DNA of 9,422 nucleotides, from positions 1-9,422 of the forward strand of contig NZ_JAIVFR010000187.1 in NCBI RefSeq assembly GCF_020829685.1, written 5' to 3'. Position 1 is the first letter of the stretch, and each line of letters opens with the position of its first letter. The notes beneath the pieces were generated by a model. That model did no database searches, was not told the DNA's origin, and was given only the letters and a program-made list of their open reading frames with translations. The stretch is from Nostoc sp. CHAB 5715. GTDB taxonomy: Bacteria > Cyanobacteriota > Cyanobacteriia > Cyanobacteriales > Nostocaceae. A program made the position numbers and the translations under genes. This document shows, piece by piece, positions 1 through 5,869 of this stretch.

Positions 1-42
1 TGTTTCCCCTAGTGCGGTTTTACGACGCTTTGCTTCACCCAT
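1..42 (-). CDS. N-terminal fragment of a small MGEAKRRK-type protein (possibly DUF2839), cut by the window edge
   Basis: The minus strand reads ATG at 42-40 and stays open to the left edge, giving 14 residues, MGEAKRRKTALGET. Short cyanobacterial proteins of the DUF2839 family begin with a very similar basic MGEAKRRK-x-x-LGE sequence, so this is most likely one of them; that is from memory of the family and rests on only 14 residues. No function is known to me. It lies 115 bp downstream of the helicase-like gene on the same strand, so read-through is possible, but no clear Shine-Dalgarno or promoter is visible. Confidence 0.5.
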   Translation of the reverse strand, partial: MGEAKRRKTALGET

Positions 43-157
43 AATCAGCAACTTAAATTTTACTTAGGTTCTAAATTTATCTTGCCAGGAATCATAGCTA
101 TAGAGAGGGGACGAATAGCATTACCTTCATAAAATGTAAATTGAGTGACAAATTACT

Positions 158-1738
158 TTAGGCAGAATTTTCTTCACTAGTGTTAGAAAACAGATTGGGA
201 TCGAGATAGTTAATGCGGGCCAAAGGACTTAAAGCTGCGAGAATTTGAGCGCCGTAGCTGCGGTTAACCACACGACTATCAAGTAAAGCAACAATACCTT
301 GACTTTCTCGGACTGGAGCGATCGCTCTTTGTAATTCATTCAAAGCTGTTGGCAACAAATATAAACGAAACCAATCTTGATGCGATCGCTTATAACGAGC
401 TACCCTACCAGCTACTAGCGGATTTTCTAAAGATGGTAAAGGTAAAGTAGCAATTATTAACAGATGGGGTGCTGGCAAGACTTGCTGATGTTCTCGCCAA
501 AATTCCCAACCGCTAATCAAAATACCATTTTCATCTAAACAAGTTTTTTCTACTTGTACCCGCGAACCAAATTCTGAAGCCAGAATTGTTGCAACTTGAG
601 ACTTGAGTGGTACATCTCCCACTAAGACAACCGTTAATCCTGGTGCTGTAGCACTTAGACAAACCAGTGTGCGGACTTTGTGAATAAATGCTGCTTGAAA
701 TTCTGGCGTGTTAGGTAGGGGCAACTTATAAGGTACATACAGTTGAATTGCTTCTGCTTGATCCGCAGAGAACTTCAGGCAAGTTAAATCTTCCAAACCA
801 AGGCGCTGTCGGAAAAGAGGAGCCTCAGTTTCCGGTTCGATAGCGCTGCCAATTAAAACTACTGGTTGTCGCCGCCATAAGGGTGAGAGGATTTCTCCTA
901 ACTCCATTGGCGCATAGTGCAAAGAAAATAAACCTTGTCGATGGGCAATAGTCGCCCAGAAGAGGGCGGGGGGAGCAGGGGGAGATGAGGGAGCAGGGGA
1001 GGCAGGGGGGGGAAGATTTTCATCAAGAGTTTGAAATTGTTGCCAGAATTGTTTCCAATTATCTGGGAGGTTGGCTTGATCTAAAGCTAAATAGAGACGG
1101 CTTAAAATTTCTATTTCTGGCTGGGAAATTAGATAACACTGATATGGATTGACAGGATGCTGAAAAAGTTCGTGTGTCAGTTGTATCTGTGCTTCACGAA
1201 TTGCCTCAGCTTGATTTGGGCAAGCCAGCATGAGTTGTTCCCAATCATGGGGTTGAATATCTTGGGTAAGTTGATCGCGCACCCAATCTTCGAGATCATC
1301 TACCCCATCAATAATTGTGGGGATGCCTTGGGGAAAGCAGGAGCCACCAGTAAATTGTCCTTTTAACCAGGCTTCTGGCGAGGTTAACAGTAGCCCTTGG
1401 AACTGGGCACTAGGCCAAGCATCACCTGTCCTAATCGCTTTGTTGGCTGGTAGCCACTGTTGTAGACGGGGAATTTCCACCCGCAGCAGAAGTTGCTGCA
1501 CCGCTTCTTGAGCAACAATAATTACTGGGCCATGCCACATCAGGGCTGATGCTACGAAACTAGTACGATATCGCCCTTGATAGCCACAAACCGCCCCTAC
1601 TTGAATTAGGGCGCTACGTCCCAGGCGCAAGGCGCGTGCTACCAACCGTGCCATCGTCAAATGATGGGGCCAGGAAGGGAACCCCGCCTGCGATCGCAAA
1701 AAGTTATGTAATGAAAAATGAACTTCTGCCTCAATCAC
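158..1738 (-). CDS. Helicase-like protein of the Rad3/DinG type with degenerate motifs
   Basis: A 526-residue protein. The start is GTG at 1738-1736: an in-frame stop lies three codons upstream (1747-1745) and the first internal ATG is only at residue 30. The C-terminal half follows the DinG/Rad3 helicase layout. VVLIGSAI (293-300) sits where these helicases have their TSAT motif, ISGWEFWREH (408-417) resembles motif V, and YLLPTALNELQRAIAPVR (460-477) corresponds to motif VI, followed by GIVALLDSRV (481-490). The N-terminal nucleotide-binding motifs are poor: GYQGRYRTS (52-60) stands near the expected P-loop without the GKT signature, and IIDGVDD (142-148) replaces DEAH. In motif VI the first arginine of the GRxIR signature appears to be alanine. 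Pro/Ala/Ser-rich residues 243-258 form a probable linker. I infer a member of the helicase fold that may have lost or altered ATPase activity; DNA binding or a regulatory role is possible but unproven. It is divergent from the M48 protease gene. Confidence 0.7.
   Translation of the reverse strand: MIEAEVHFSLHNFLRSQAGFPSWPHHLTMARLVARALRLGRSALIQVGAVCGYQGRYRTSFVASALMWHGPVIIVAQEAVQQLLLRVEIPRLQQWLPANKAIRTGDAWPSAQFQGLLLTSPEAWLKGQFTGGSCFPQGIPTIIDGVDDLEDWVRDQLTQDIQPHDWEQLMLACPNQAEAIREAQIQLTHELFQHPVNPYQCYLISQPEIEILSRLYLALDQANLPDNWKQFWQQFQTLDENLPPPASPAPSSPPAPPALFWATIAHRQGLFSLHYAPMELGEILSPLWRRQPVVLIGSAIEPETEAPLFRQRLGLEDLTCLKFSADQAEAIQLYVPYKLPLPNTPEFQAAFIHKVRTLVCLSATAPGLTVVLVGDVPLKSQVATILASEFGSRVQVEKTCLDENGILISGWEFWREHQQVLPAPHLLIIATLPLPSLENPLVAGRVARYKRSHQDWFRLYLLPTALNELQRAIAPVRESQGIVALLDSRVVNRSYGAQILAALSPLARINYLDPNLFSNTSEENSA
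963..1012. repeat. G-rich minisatellite inside the helicase-like gene
   Basis: The plus strand here is almost pure G with regularly spaced A and AGC/AGA interruptions (units such as GGGGAGC and AGGGGAG). On the coding minus strand it reads as proline, alanine and serine codons, residues 243-258. It keeps the reading frame, so it adds a flexible linker without breaking the gene. Its composition is unlike the flanking coding sequence, which suggests array expansion or insertion. Confidence 0.7.
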
Positions 1739-1793
1739 ACGCTTTTAATTCCATACAAAGTGACTTTTACGAACAAAGCCCCATTTCTATTAT

Positions 1794-1849
1794 GTTGTCC
1801 TTTGTTATTTGTCATTTGTCATTTGTCCTTTGTCAGTTGTCCTTTGTCC
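1794..1849. repeat. Heptanucleotide array, unit TTTGTCM, eight copies
   Basis: Eight consecutive 7-bp units lie head to tail: GTTGTCC, TTTGTTA, TTTGTCA, TTTGTCA, TTTGTCC, TTTGTCA, GTTGTCC, TTTGTCC. Short tandemly repeated heptamers are an established feature of heterocystous cyanobacterial genomes. The array sits about 56 bp upstream of the GTG start of the minus-strand helicase-like gene, within its likely promoter or leader region. Confidence 0.9.
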
Positions 1850-1855
1850 TTTGCT

Positions 1856-1925
1856 AATGACTAATGACCAATGACTAATGACTAATGACTAATGACCAAT
1901 GACCAATGACCAATGACTAATCACC
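1856..1925. repeat. Heptanucleotide array, unit AATGACY, ten copies
   Basis: Ten 7-bp units run without a gap: nine AATGACT or AATGACC, then one AATCACC. The array ends 13 bp before the ATG of the M48 protease gene, so it occupies its ribosome-binding region; no Shine-Dalgarno sequence is seen between array and start. Its unit is close to the reverse complement of the preceding array's unit (six of seven positions when TTTGTCA is set against TGACCAA or TGACTAA), so the two arrays form a long imperfect inverted repeat with a 6-bp centre. Confidence 0.9.
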
Positions 1926-1938
1926 AATACCCTGAATT

Positions 1939-2901
1939 ATGCCAACTTACACAGGAATTTCCAGCGAAGCCTTCAGGCATCCACTAGATCGCCAAGCCGA
2001 GCAAGCTTTACGAAATTTACCAGGATTTGATTTAATCGCTCGTAAATTTGTGGAATTTATCTACGAACGCCCTCAGTTAGTCTATCTAATGGGTAACACC
2101 ATCCAAGTCGGGCCGCGTCAATATTCCACTATTTACCAGATGTTTCGGGAATGCGTCCGAGATTTGGACATTTATCCAGAACCGACACTGTTTGTCTTGC
2201 AAAATCCCCAAGCAAATAGCTATGCGCTGGGGCAAGAGAATCCTTACATAGTCATAAATACAGGTATATTAGACTTACTAGACGAAGCCGAGATTCGGGC
2301 GGTGCTAGCCCATGAACTGGGGCATATTAAATGTGGTCATACTATTTTAATTCAAATGGCGATGTGGGCGATGAGTGCTGCTTCCGCCTTGGGAGAATTG
2401 ACCTTCGGCATCGGTAATATTGTCACACAAGGCTTGATTTACGCCTTTTTTGAGTGGCGGCGTAAAGCCGAGTTATCGTCAGATCGCGCTGCACTACTAG
2501 TGATGGATGACTTGAATCCGGTGATGTCAACGATGATGAAACTCTCTGGCGGTAGTAACAAATATGCCAATGAATGTAGTTTACAAGAGTTTATCAAGCA
2601 GTCAGAAAATTATCAGGCACTTGATGAAGATGGACTAAATCAGTTGTATAAATTTTTGCTTTATAATGGCGCTCAGGGTACGCTATTAAGCCATCCTTTC
2701 CCAGTGGAACGCTTGCATTACTTACGGGCGTGGGCAATATCCGAAGAATACCAGCAAATTCGCCGAGGAAATTATCAGCGATCGCCTGCTTCCGGATCAG
2801 TAAATGTTGCAGCAGAATCTTCCACCAATGAAACAGAAACTTTACGCCGTCAAATTGAAGAATTACAACGGGAAATCGACAGAATGAAAAGGTCTGAGTA
2901 G
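1939..2901 (+). CDS. M48 family zinc metalloprotease
   Basis: A 320-residue protein. The zinc-binding signature HELGH is at residues 125-129, inside VLAHELGHIKCGH. The third ligand is expected at E178 in WRRKAELSSDRAA (173-185), where D182 completes the ExxxD pattern of M48 peptidases. SHPFPVERLHYL (251-262) is the typical downstream SHP...R segment. Between the two zinc motifs, residues 135-172 are hydrophobic and may form one or two membrane segments, as in HtpX-like enzymes; no N-terminal signal peptide is visible. The last 25 or so residues (TETLRRQIEELQREIDRMKR) look like a short coiled coil. The likely role is proteolytic quality control at the membrane, as for M48 relatives; the substrate is unknown. 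The ATG comes 13 bp after a heptamer array and has no clear Shine-Dalgarno. Confidence 0.9.
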   Translation: MPTYTGISSEAFRHPLDRQAEQALRNLPGFDLIARKFVEFIYERPQLVYLMGNTIQVGPRQYSTIYQMFRECVRDLDIYPEPTLFVLQNPQANSYALGQENPYIVINTGILDLLDEAEIRAVLAHELGHIKCGHTILIQMAMWAMSAASALGELTFGIGNIVTQGLIYAFFEWRRKAELSSDRAALLVMDDLNPVMSTMMKLSGGSNKYANECSLQEFIKQSENYQALDEDGLNQLYKFLLYNGAQGTLLSHPFPVERLHYLRAWAISEEYQQIRRGNYQRSPASGSVNVAAESSTNETETLRRQIEELQREIDRMKRSE

Positions 2902-3130
2902 TTTTGAGTGCTGAGTGAAGTTATATATAGTGCGTTAGATTTGCCTAATGCACTATATCTTTTAGCACATACTTTGTCTTAAGTTGCAGTCTCTGTAAAA
3001 CTACCCCTCATTTATAGCAAAGTGCTGAGTGCTGTACATGGATAGCGGGGCGTTAAGCCAGTGCTGAGTAAAAACCCAGTTTTTTCAAGCCTTTGAGCAA
3101 TCAACACTATCCTAACCTATGTGATTAGGG
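2902..3130. other. Convergent intergenic region with scattered GTGCTGAGT repeats
   Basis: A 229-bp spacer between the plus-strand M48 gene and the minus-strand PEP-CTERM gene. Besides the palindrome at 2925-2958 it holds three copies of GTGCTGAGT (2908-2916, 3022-3030, 3061-3069), which look like remains of a heptamer-type tandem array. A weak 6-bp A/T hairpin AAAAAC/GTTTTT lies at about 3070-3084 and could help end the minus-strand transcript. No coding potential was recognised. Confidence 0.5.
2925..2958 (+). terminator. Hairpin terminator-like palindrome after the M48 gene
   Basis: Two 14-nt arms (2925-2938 and 2945-2958) pair fully with one G-U wobble around the loop ATTTGC, followed by CTTTT. 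It lies 23 bp past the M48 stop. The stem is A/T-rich at its base with a GTGCGTTAG core, so it is a moderate rho-independent terminator. The same GTGCGTTAG core recurs in the terminator after lysS, which suggests both come from one dispersed palindrome family. Confidence 0.55.
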
Positions 3131-3877
3131 CTATATTCTATTTTTGTGTTTGAGAGCTAAACTTGAGCCTAGTACGCCTAATAGAGCGAGAAGACCACTT
3201 GTGGAAGCGGGTTCAGGAATAGACTCAGCAATAGGAAGTTGACGAATTGTAAAGGAACCAGAAGAATTGTTTGCGTTTAAATTATCGCCAACATCAACAG
3301 AAAACGTGAAATCCACGGATTCGCCAGGAGCGACAAATCCCCCAGACCATTCAATACCAAAAGAGCCGTCCTGGATAACTTGCGTGAATTTAGACGAGGT
3401 AGGCTGAGGGTCAGAGTTTGAACCGTTGAAGTCGAAATCTGGAATTACAGTTCCAGGGGCGACAAGAATTAACTCAGGCGGTGCGAAGTTATCATTAACT
3501 CCAAAGCCAATCTTAAAACTAAAGCCGTCCCAAGTAGAGCTAGTATTATTTACAGCAGTTTCGGTAAAGAAATACTCTGTTGTCCCTCCTGAAGGTTCAA
3601 CGAACAATTGAGTGTCAATCGGCGCGATGACTTGAAAAGTTTTGGGGGTACAAGATAAGCCAGGGAAGTTAAGAATCTGATTCTGGCTTGCAACTGTGCT
3701 GTTGTCGTTATTTGGAAATAGCGTATTGACAGGAGTTTGAACTTGTGTACACAAGATATCGCCCTGACCAGGCCCCGTAGGCGGACTTATGCTAGTAATG
3801 CTACGAGCCTGTGCCACTCCACCAAAGCATAGATAAAATGCCAAGGTAGTTACAAGGGTTTTAGTTATTTTTTTCAT
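3131..3877 (-). CDS. Secreted PEP-CTERM anchored protein
   Basis: A 248-residue protein with a clear N-terminal signal peptide (MKKITKTLVTTLAFYLCFGG, then VAQA, cleavage after about residue 24). The C-terminus has the full PEP-CTERM sorting signal: PEP at 221-223, a hydrophobic stretch (GLLALLGVLGSSLAL, 228-242) and a basic tail HKNRI. In such proteins an exosortase-type system processes this tail after export. The mature part is rich in Asn, Ser, Thr and Gly with alternating hydrophobic residues, as in beta-sandwich surface proteins, and has two cysteines (C43, C76) that could form a disulfide. WSGGFVAPGESVDFTFSVDV (177-196) fits a beta-strand repeat. The start is supported by AGAGAAG about 12 nt upstream on the minus strand. 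The specific function is not recognised; no exosortase or polysaccharide genes are nearby. Confidence 0.88.
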   Translation of the reverse strand: MKKITKTLVTTLAFYLCFGGVAQARSITSISPPTGPGQGDILCTQVQTPVNTLFPNNDNSTVASQNQILNFPGLSCTPKTFQVIAPIDTQLFVEPSGGTTEYFFTETAVNNTSSTWDGFSFKIGFGVNDNFAPPELILVAPGTVIPDFDFNGSNSDPQPTSSKFTQVIQDGSFGIEWSGGFVAPGESVDFTFSVDVGDNLNANNSSGSFTIRQLPIAESIPEPASTSGLLALLGVLGSSLALKHKNRI

Positions 3878-4186
3878 TTTCTGATACTTCTCTGGTTGTT
3901 AGGAATTCCTGCAACCAAATTTTACCAGGACTTACGCATTGACAGATTAACAGAAATGAGCAATTAAGTTATGATTTTGTACAAACTTGAATTTGGGTCT
4001 GGATTTTCACAAAAATAATTCACTTAAGTTTGCCATTCTAGTTTTTTTGGATTCCCTTAAAGCAGATAATATTTTTTAGCTGAACTACCATCCTCCTGGG
4101 GGTGGATAAATTCAAGATTTAAAATTAAGGCTTGAAAATTGCTTAACTATATCTCAGCATTAAATTAGATGTAGGCATTTCTGAAT
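3878..4186. other. Divergent intergenic region with small palindromes
   Basis: A 309-bp A/T-rich spacer between the minus-strand PEP-CTERM gene and the plus-strand LTxxQ protein gene; it should hold both promoters, but I see no convincing -35/-10 pair. It contains a perfect 10-bp palindrome AGGAATTCCT (3901-3910), an ACTTACGCA-type string CAGGACTTACGCA (3926-3938) that I recall as recurrent at repeat ends in Nostoc genomes, and a G/C hairpin CCATCC/GGGTGG (4088-4093 with 4100-4105, one wobble). No coding sequence is evident. Confidence 0.45.
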
Positions 4187-4612
4187 ATGGCAATTTACTT
4201 GACAAAACGGCTTTCTGTGTTCGCTGCTATTCTAGCTCTTGTCCTTTACATGCCGGGAATTGCCTTAGCTGCACCCGTTCAACTCCATACTACTTCTGGT
4301 GTCATTTCCGCCCAAACTACCAAAACTGCTAGCTACTCCACCTCGTCGCAGATTAACCTGACTCCCTTACAACGCCAAGAACTCCAGGCTGTGCGTCAGA
4401 GAAGAAACAGGGAAATTGAGGCAGTCTTAAACACATCGCAACGTGCCCAACTTAATCACAATCTCCGGGCTGGTAATAATATCAATCAAGCCCTAGAAAA
4501 ACTGCATTTGCAACCAGAACAGCAAGATTTTGTAAAGGCGATCGTGCAATTTACTAACTTGAAAATGAAGGCTATTTCATCTAGGCATTCGCTAAAAATA
4601 GAACAAAAATAA
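4187..4612 (+). CDS. Small exported protein with LTxxQ motif (Spy/CpxP-like)
   Basis: A 141-residue protein. Residues 1-28 form a signal peptide (basic KR at 7-8, hydrophobic core VFAAILALVLYMPG, cleavage near ALA-A at 26-29). After a Ser/Thr-rich stretch comes an all-helical basic domain starting with LTPLQRQELQAVRQRRNREI (58-77). LTPLQ fits the LTxxQ motif of Spy/CpxP periplasmic chaperone-like proteins, and LNTSQRAQL (81-89) and LQPEQQDFV (108-116) resemble its further repeats. I infer a periplasmic helical protein related to that group; similarity is at motif level only. It stands alone on this strand, with its likely terminator displaced downstream by a repeat element. Confidence 0.6.
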   Translation: MAIYLTKRLSVFAAILALVLYMPGIALAAPVQLHTTSGVISAQTTKTASYSTSSQINLTPLQRQELQAVRQRRNREIEAVLNTSQRAQLNHNLRAGNNINQALEKLHLQPEQQDFVKAIVQFTNLKMKAISSRHSLKIEQK

Positions 4613-4645
4613 AGGTTTTACTTGTAAAAGAAAATTTTGAGCCTT

Positions 4646-4680
4646 TGTCATAGAAGATATCAATCATATTTTCTATGACA
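4646..4680. repeat. 15-bp hairpin abutting the MITE-like element
   Basis: Arms 4646-4660 and 4666-4680 pair over 15 bp with one G-U wobble (outer TGTCATAGAA with TTCTATGACA) around the 5-nt loop CAATC. It begins 33 bp after the stop of the LTxxQ gene and ends exactly where the terminal repeat of the next element begins. It may act as a transcript-ending or stabilising hairpin, though no T-run follows, or it may be part of the element's outer end: the string CATATTTTCTAT at 4665-4676 is repeated outside the left end of the second copy. Confidence 0.6.
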
Positions 4681-4909
4681 CAATACGCTTGGGTTAGCGT
4701 CAAAAACCTTAAACTGCGTAGGTTGGGGAGCCACTGCGTTGGGCGGCTCTGCCGACTTGAAGCAAGTGGCGTTTGAGGAACGAAACCCAACATTTTCGCG
4801 GGCTTGTTGGGTTTCACTTCCCTACGGGACGCTGTGTTTCGACTTCGCTTAACATAAATTCGCGTTCGTTCAAGCCAACCTACGATTATCCTTAACCCAA
4901 GCGTATTGT
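4680..4909 (+). mobile_element. MITE-like dispersed element, copy 1
   Basis: A 230-bp non-coding element with perfect 17-bp terminal inverted repeats, ACAATACGCTTGGGTTA (4680-4696), whose complement is at 4893-4909. Inside are a 10-bp subterminal inverted repeat (CGTAGGTTGG at 4717-4726, complement at 4875-4884) and a central 11-bp hairpin (4782-4792 with 4805-4815). An inverted related copy lies at 8448-8630: 28 bases are identical (4701-4728 with 8583-8610) and 51 of 55 match in a second block (4759-4813 with 8474-8528). The CGTAGGTTGGG and AACCCAACA strings are, from memory, widely dispersed in Nostoc-type genomes. No transposase is encoded, so movement would need one in trans. It lies between the LTxxQ gene and the hairpin at 4921. 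Confidence 0.72.
4817..4842. repeat. Mini-palindrome module within element copy 1
   Basis: The sequence CTTCCCTACGGGACGCTG and the bases just after it are absent from the matching position of element copy 2. It has a CCC-TAC-GGG core followed by ACGCTG, the same plan as the 25-bp insertion in copy 2 (CCC, AAG, GGG, AGACGCTG), so both look like members of one small dispersed palindrome family. Its boundaries are approximate because the flanks have diverged. Confidence 0.45.
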
Positions 4910-4920
4910 TCTATAACAGC

Positions 4921-4968
4921 CTTTTAAATAAAAAGTGCGATCAAGCGATCGCACTTTTTATTTAAAAG
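4921..4968. terminator. Perfect 22-bp hairpin, bidirectional terminator
   Basis: Arms 4921-4942 and 4947-4968 are perfect reverse complements over 22 bp, with the loop AAGC. The stem has an AAAAAGTGCGATC core, so each strand shows a G/C-containing stem followed by a T-run (ACTTTTTATTT). It lies between convergent genes, the LTxxQ gene from the left and the Uma2 gene from the right (stop at 5005, 36 bp away), and can serve both. A HIP1 octamer (4945-4952) spans the loop and second arm. Confidence 0.85.
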
Positions 4969-5004
4969 TTAAAAGACCGTCATACTCAAATTCTGTTATC
5001 TAAC

Positions 5005-5562
5005 TTATGGAAACAGTTGACTAATCTGGATTTCAATTTCTGGAAATGCAATCAAGGATAACGTTGCATCCTCCGGCAAAATAAATTTAAGATTGTAGCC
5101 TTCCAAACTCGGTTCGCGGAAAACATAAACCTGACGCTGATTCACATCCAAAATCCAGTAATCAGCAATTCCTGCCTTAGCATATAAAGGTGCTTTCTGT
5201 TTGCGATCCGTGTCTAGCGTTGTATCTGCTACCTCAATCAATAAAAAGATTTCATTGGGTGCAGGATGATGATTAATGTACTTTCGCGCATCAATGCGGA
5301 CAACGGCAATATCTGGTTCAGGTTCCGAATATTGGCTTAACTGAATGGGATCTTGCACCCGAACTAAGGCAATTTCTGCTAGTGATCGCTTAAAATAATC
5401 AGATGCACATAGAGTTGTTGCTGCGTGTGAAGGATTTTTGGCACTCATGGGGATAACTTGTCCATCAATCAGTTCCACCCGTTCGTCGGCTGTAATAATA
5501 CCCGTTTCAAACATCCGGTGATATTCGTTTACAGTCCACAGGCGGACTCTAGTTTGTGTCAT
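5005..5562 (-). CDS. Uma2 family endonuclease (DUF820)
   Basis: A 185-residue protein of the Uma2/DUF820 family, which has a PD-(D/E)xK restriction-endonuclease-like fold and is greatly expanded in cyanobacteria; cellular targets are generally unknown. Family landmarks in order: an N-terminal VNEYHRM segment (11-17), RVELIDGQVIPMSAKNP (28-44) with the conserved E30, EPDIAVV (82-88) with candidate catalytic D84, LLIEVADTTLDTDRKQKAPLYA (107-128) with E110 and a lysine at 121 or 123, then AGIADYWILDVNQRQVYVFR (130-149). All expected acidic residues are present, so it is probably intact. The start is supported by AAAGGA about 8 nt upstream. It is a monocistronic gene convergent with the LTxxQ gene and divergent from the lysS unit. 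Confidence 0.88.
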   Translation of the reverse strand: MTQTRVRLWTVNEYHRMFETGIITADERVELIDGQVIPMSAKNPSHAATTLCASDYFKRSLAEIALVRVQDPIQLSQYSEPEPDIAVVRIDARKYINHHPAPNEIFLLIEVADTTLDTDRKQKAPLYAKAGIADYWILDVNQRQVYVFREPSLEGYNLKFILPEDATLSLIAFPEIEIQISQLFP

Positions 5563-5576
5563 TGTGTATTTCCTTT

Positions 5577-5608
5577 AGCGATGCCTCCGGCGGGCTACGC
5601 CTACGCAC
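5577..5608. repeat. Dispersed palindromic repeat in the Uma2 leader
   Basis: The GC-rich string GCGATGCCTCCGGCGGGC, followed by TACGCCTACGC, stands out from the A/T-rich surroundings. I recall this GCGATGCCTnCGGCGGGCTACGCC-type sequence as a very common dispersed repeat in Nostoc genomes. It lies directly upstream of the Uma2 Shine-Dalgarno sequence, so it would be transcribed in that gene's 5' leader. It has short internal complementarity (GGCG/CGCC) but no long perfect stem. Confidence 0.55.
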
Positions 5609-5720
5609 GCACCCTCAAGGACAAGTATCTTTCACTGCTAACTTTTGTAACATCTATAAATTAATCTTGCCCTATTTTGCAATTTAGAAACAGTTTTGGC
5701 ACATTTTTGTTTCATATTTG

Positions 5721-5748
5721 TTTCAAATTCAGCTAAGTCTGATATAAT
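5721..5748 (+). promoter_or_regulatory. Extended -10 promoter for the small protein/lysS unit
   Basis: A perfect TATAAT at 5743-5748 is preceded by TG at 5740-5741, one base away, which makes an extended -10. A weak -35 candidate, TTTCAA (5721-5726), stands 16 bp upstream. Transcription would begin near 5755 and give a leader of about 115 nt before the ATG at 5870, containing the two hairpins described separately. No other strong promoter is seen before lysS apart from an isolated -10 at 6094. Confidence 0.5.
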
Positions 5749-5802
5749 AAAATATTTAGCTATTTTTGTTTCTTTTCCTGATAAGATTTGACTAAAGCAA
5801 AA

Positions 5803-5858
5803 AGCCAGTGCGTCCCGTGGAAAGTTCGGCACTGGCTGTTGCTCCAAACTCAATGGAG
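5803..5858 (+). promoter_or_regulatory. Structured leader with two hairpins, the second covering the ribosome binding site
   Basis: Hairpin 1 has perfect 9-bp arms AGCCAGTGC (5803-5811) and GCACTGGCT (5829-5837) with a 17-nt loop. Hairpin 2 has perfect 5-bp arms CTCCA (5842-5846) and TGGAG (5854-5858) with a 7-nt loop. The GGAG of the second arm is the only Shine-Dalgarno-like sequence before the ATG at 5870, so hairpin 2 could hide it. Read on the minus strand, hairpin 1 is followed by TTTTTGC and would be a terminator, but no minus-strand gene lies upstream of it. I infer a possible translational control leader; an antisense RNA is the alternative. Confidence 0.45.
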
Positions 5859-5869
5859 ACTTATCTATT

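Noticed and set aside
1157..1511. Two overlapping plus-strand ORFs antisense to the helicase-like gene
   Set aside because: Low-complexity shadows of a clearly coding minus strand.
1636..1857. Plus-strand ORF of 73 codons ending in the first heptamer array
   Set aside because: The C-terminal FVICHLSFVL-type repetition is simply the translated heptamer array, and the rest is antisense to the helicase-like gene.
1794..1925. CRISPR array
   Set aside because: The repeats are 7 bp, contiguous and without spacers; this is a tandem heptamer array.
4581..4817. Minus-strand ORF of 78 codons across the LTxxQ gene end and element copy 1
   Set aside because: It runs through the 15-bp hairpin and the repeat element, has no recognisable domain, and its sequence is explained by the non-coding element.
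5458..5664. Plus-strand ORF of 68 codons overlapping the Uma2 start
   Set aside because: It is a shadow of the Uma2 gene plus the dispersed repeat at 5577-5608; no ribosome site and no protein-like pattern.
5638..5853. Minus-strand ORF of 71 codons upstream of the 66-residue gene
   Set aside because: It covers the promoter and both leader hairpins, shows no family features, and would begin inside hairpin 2.
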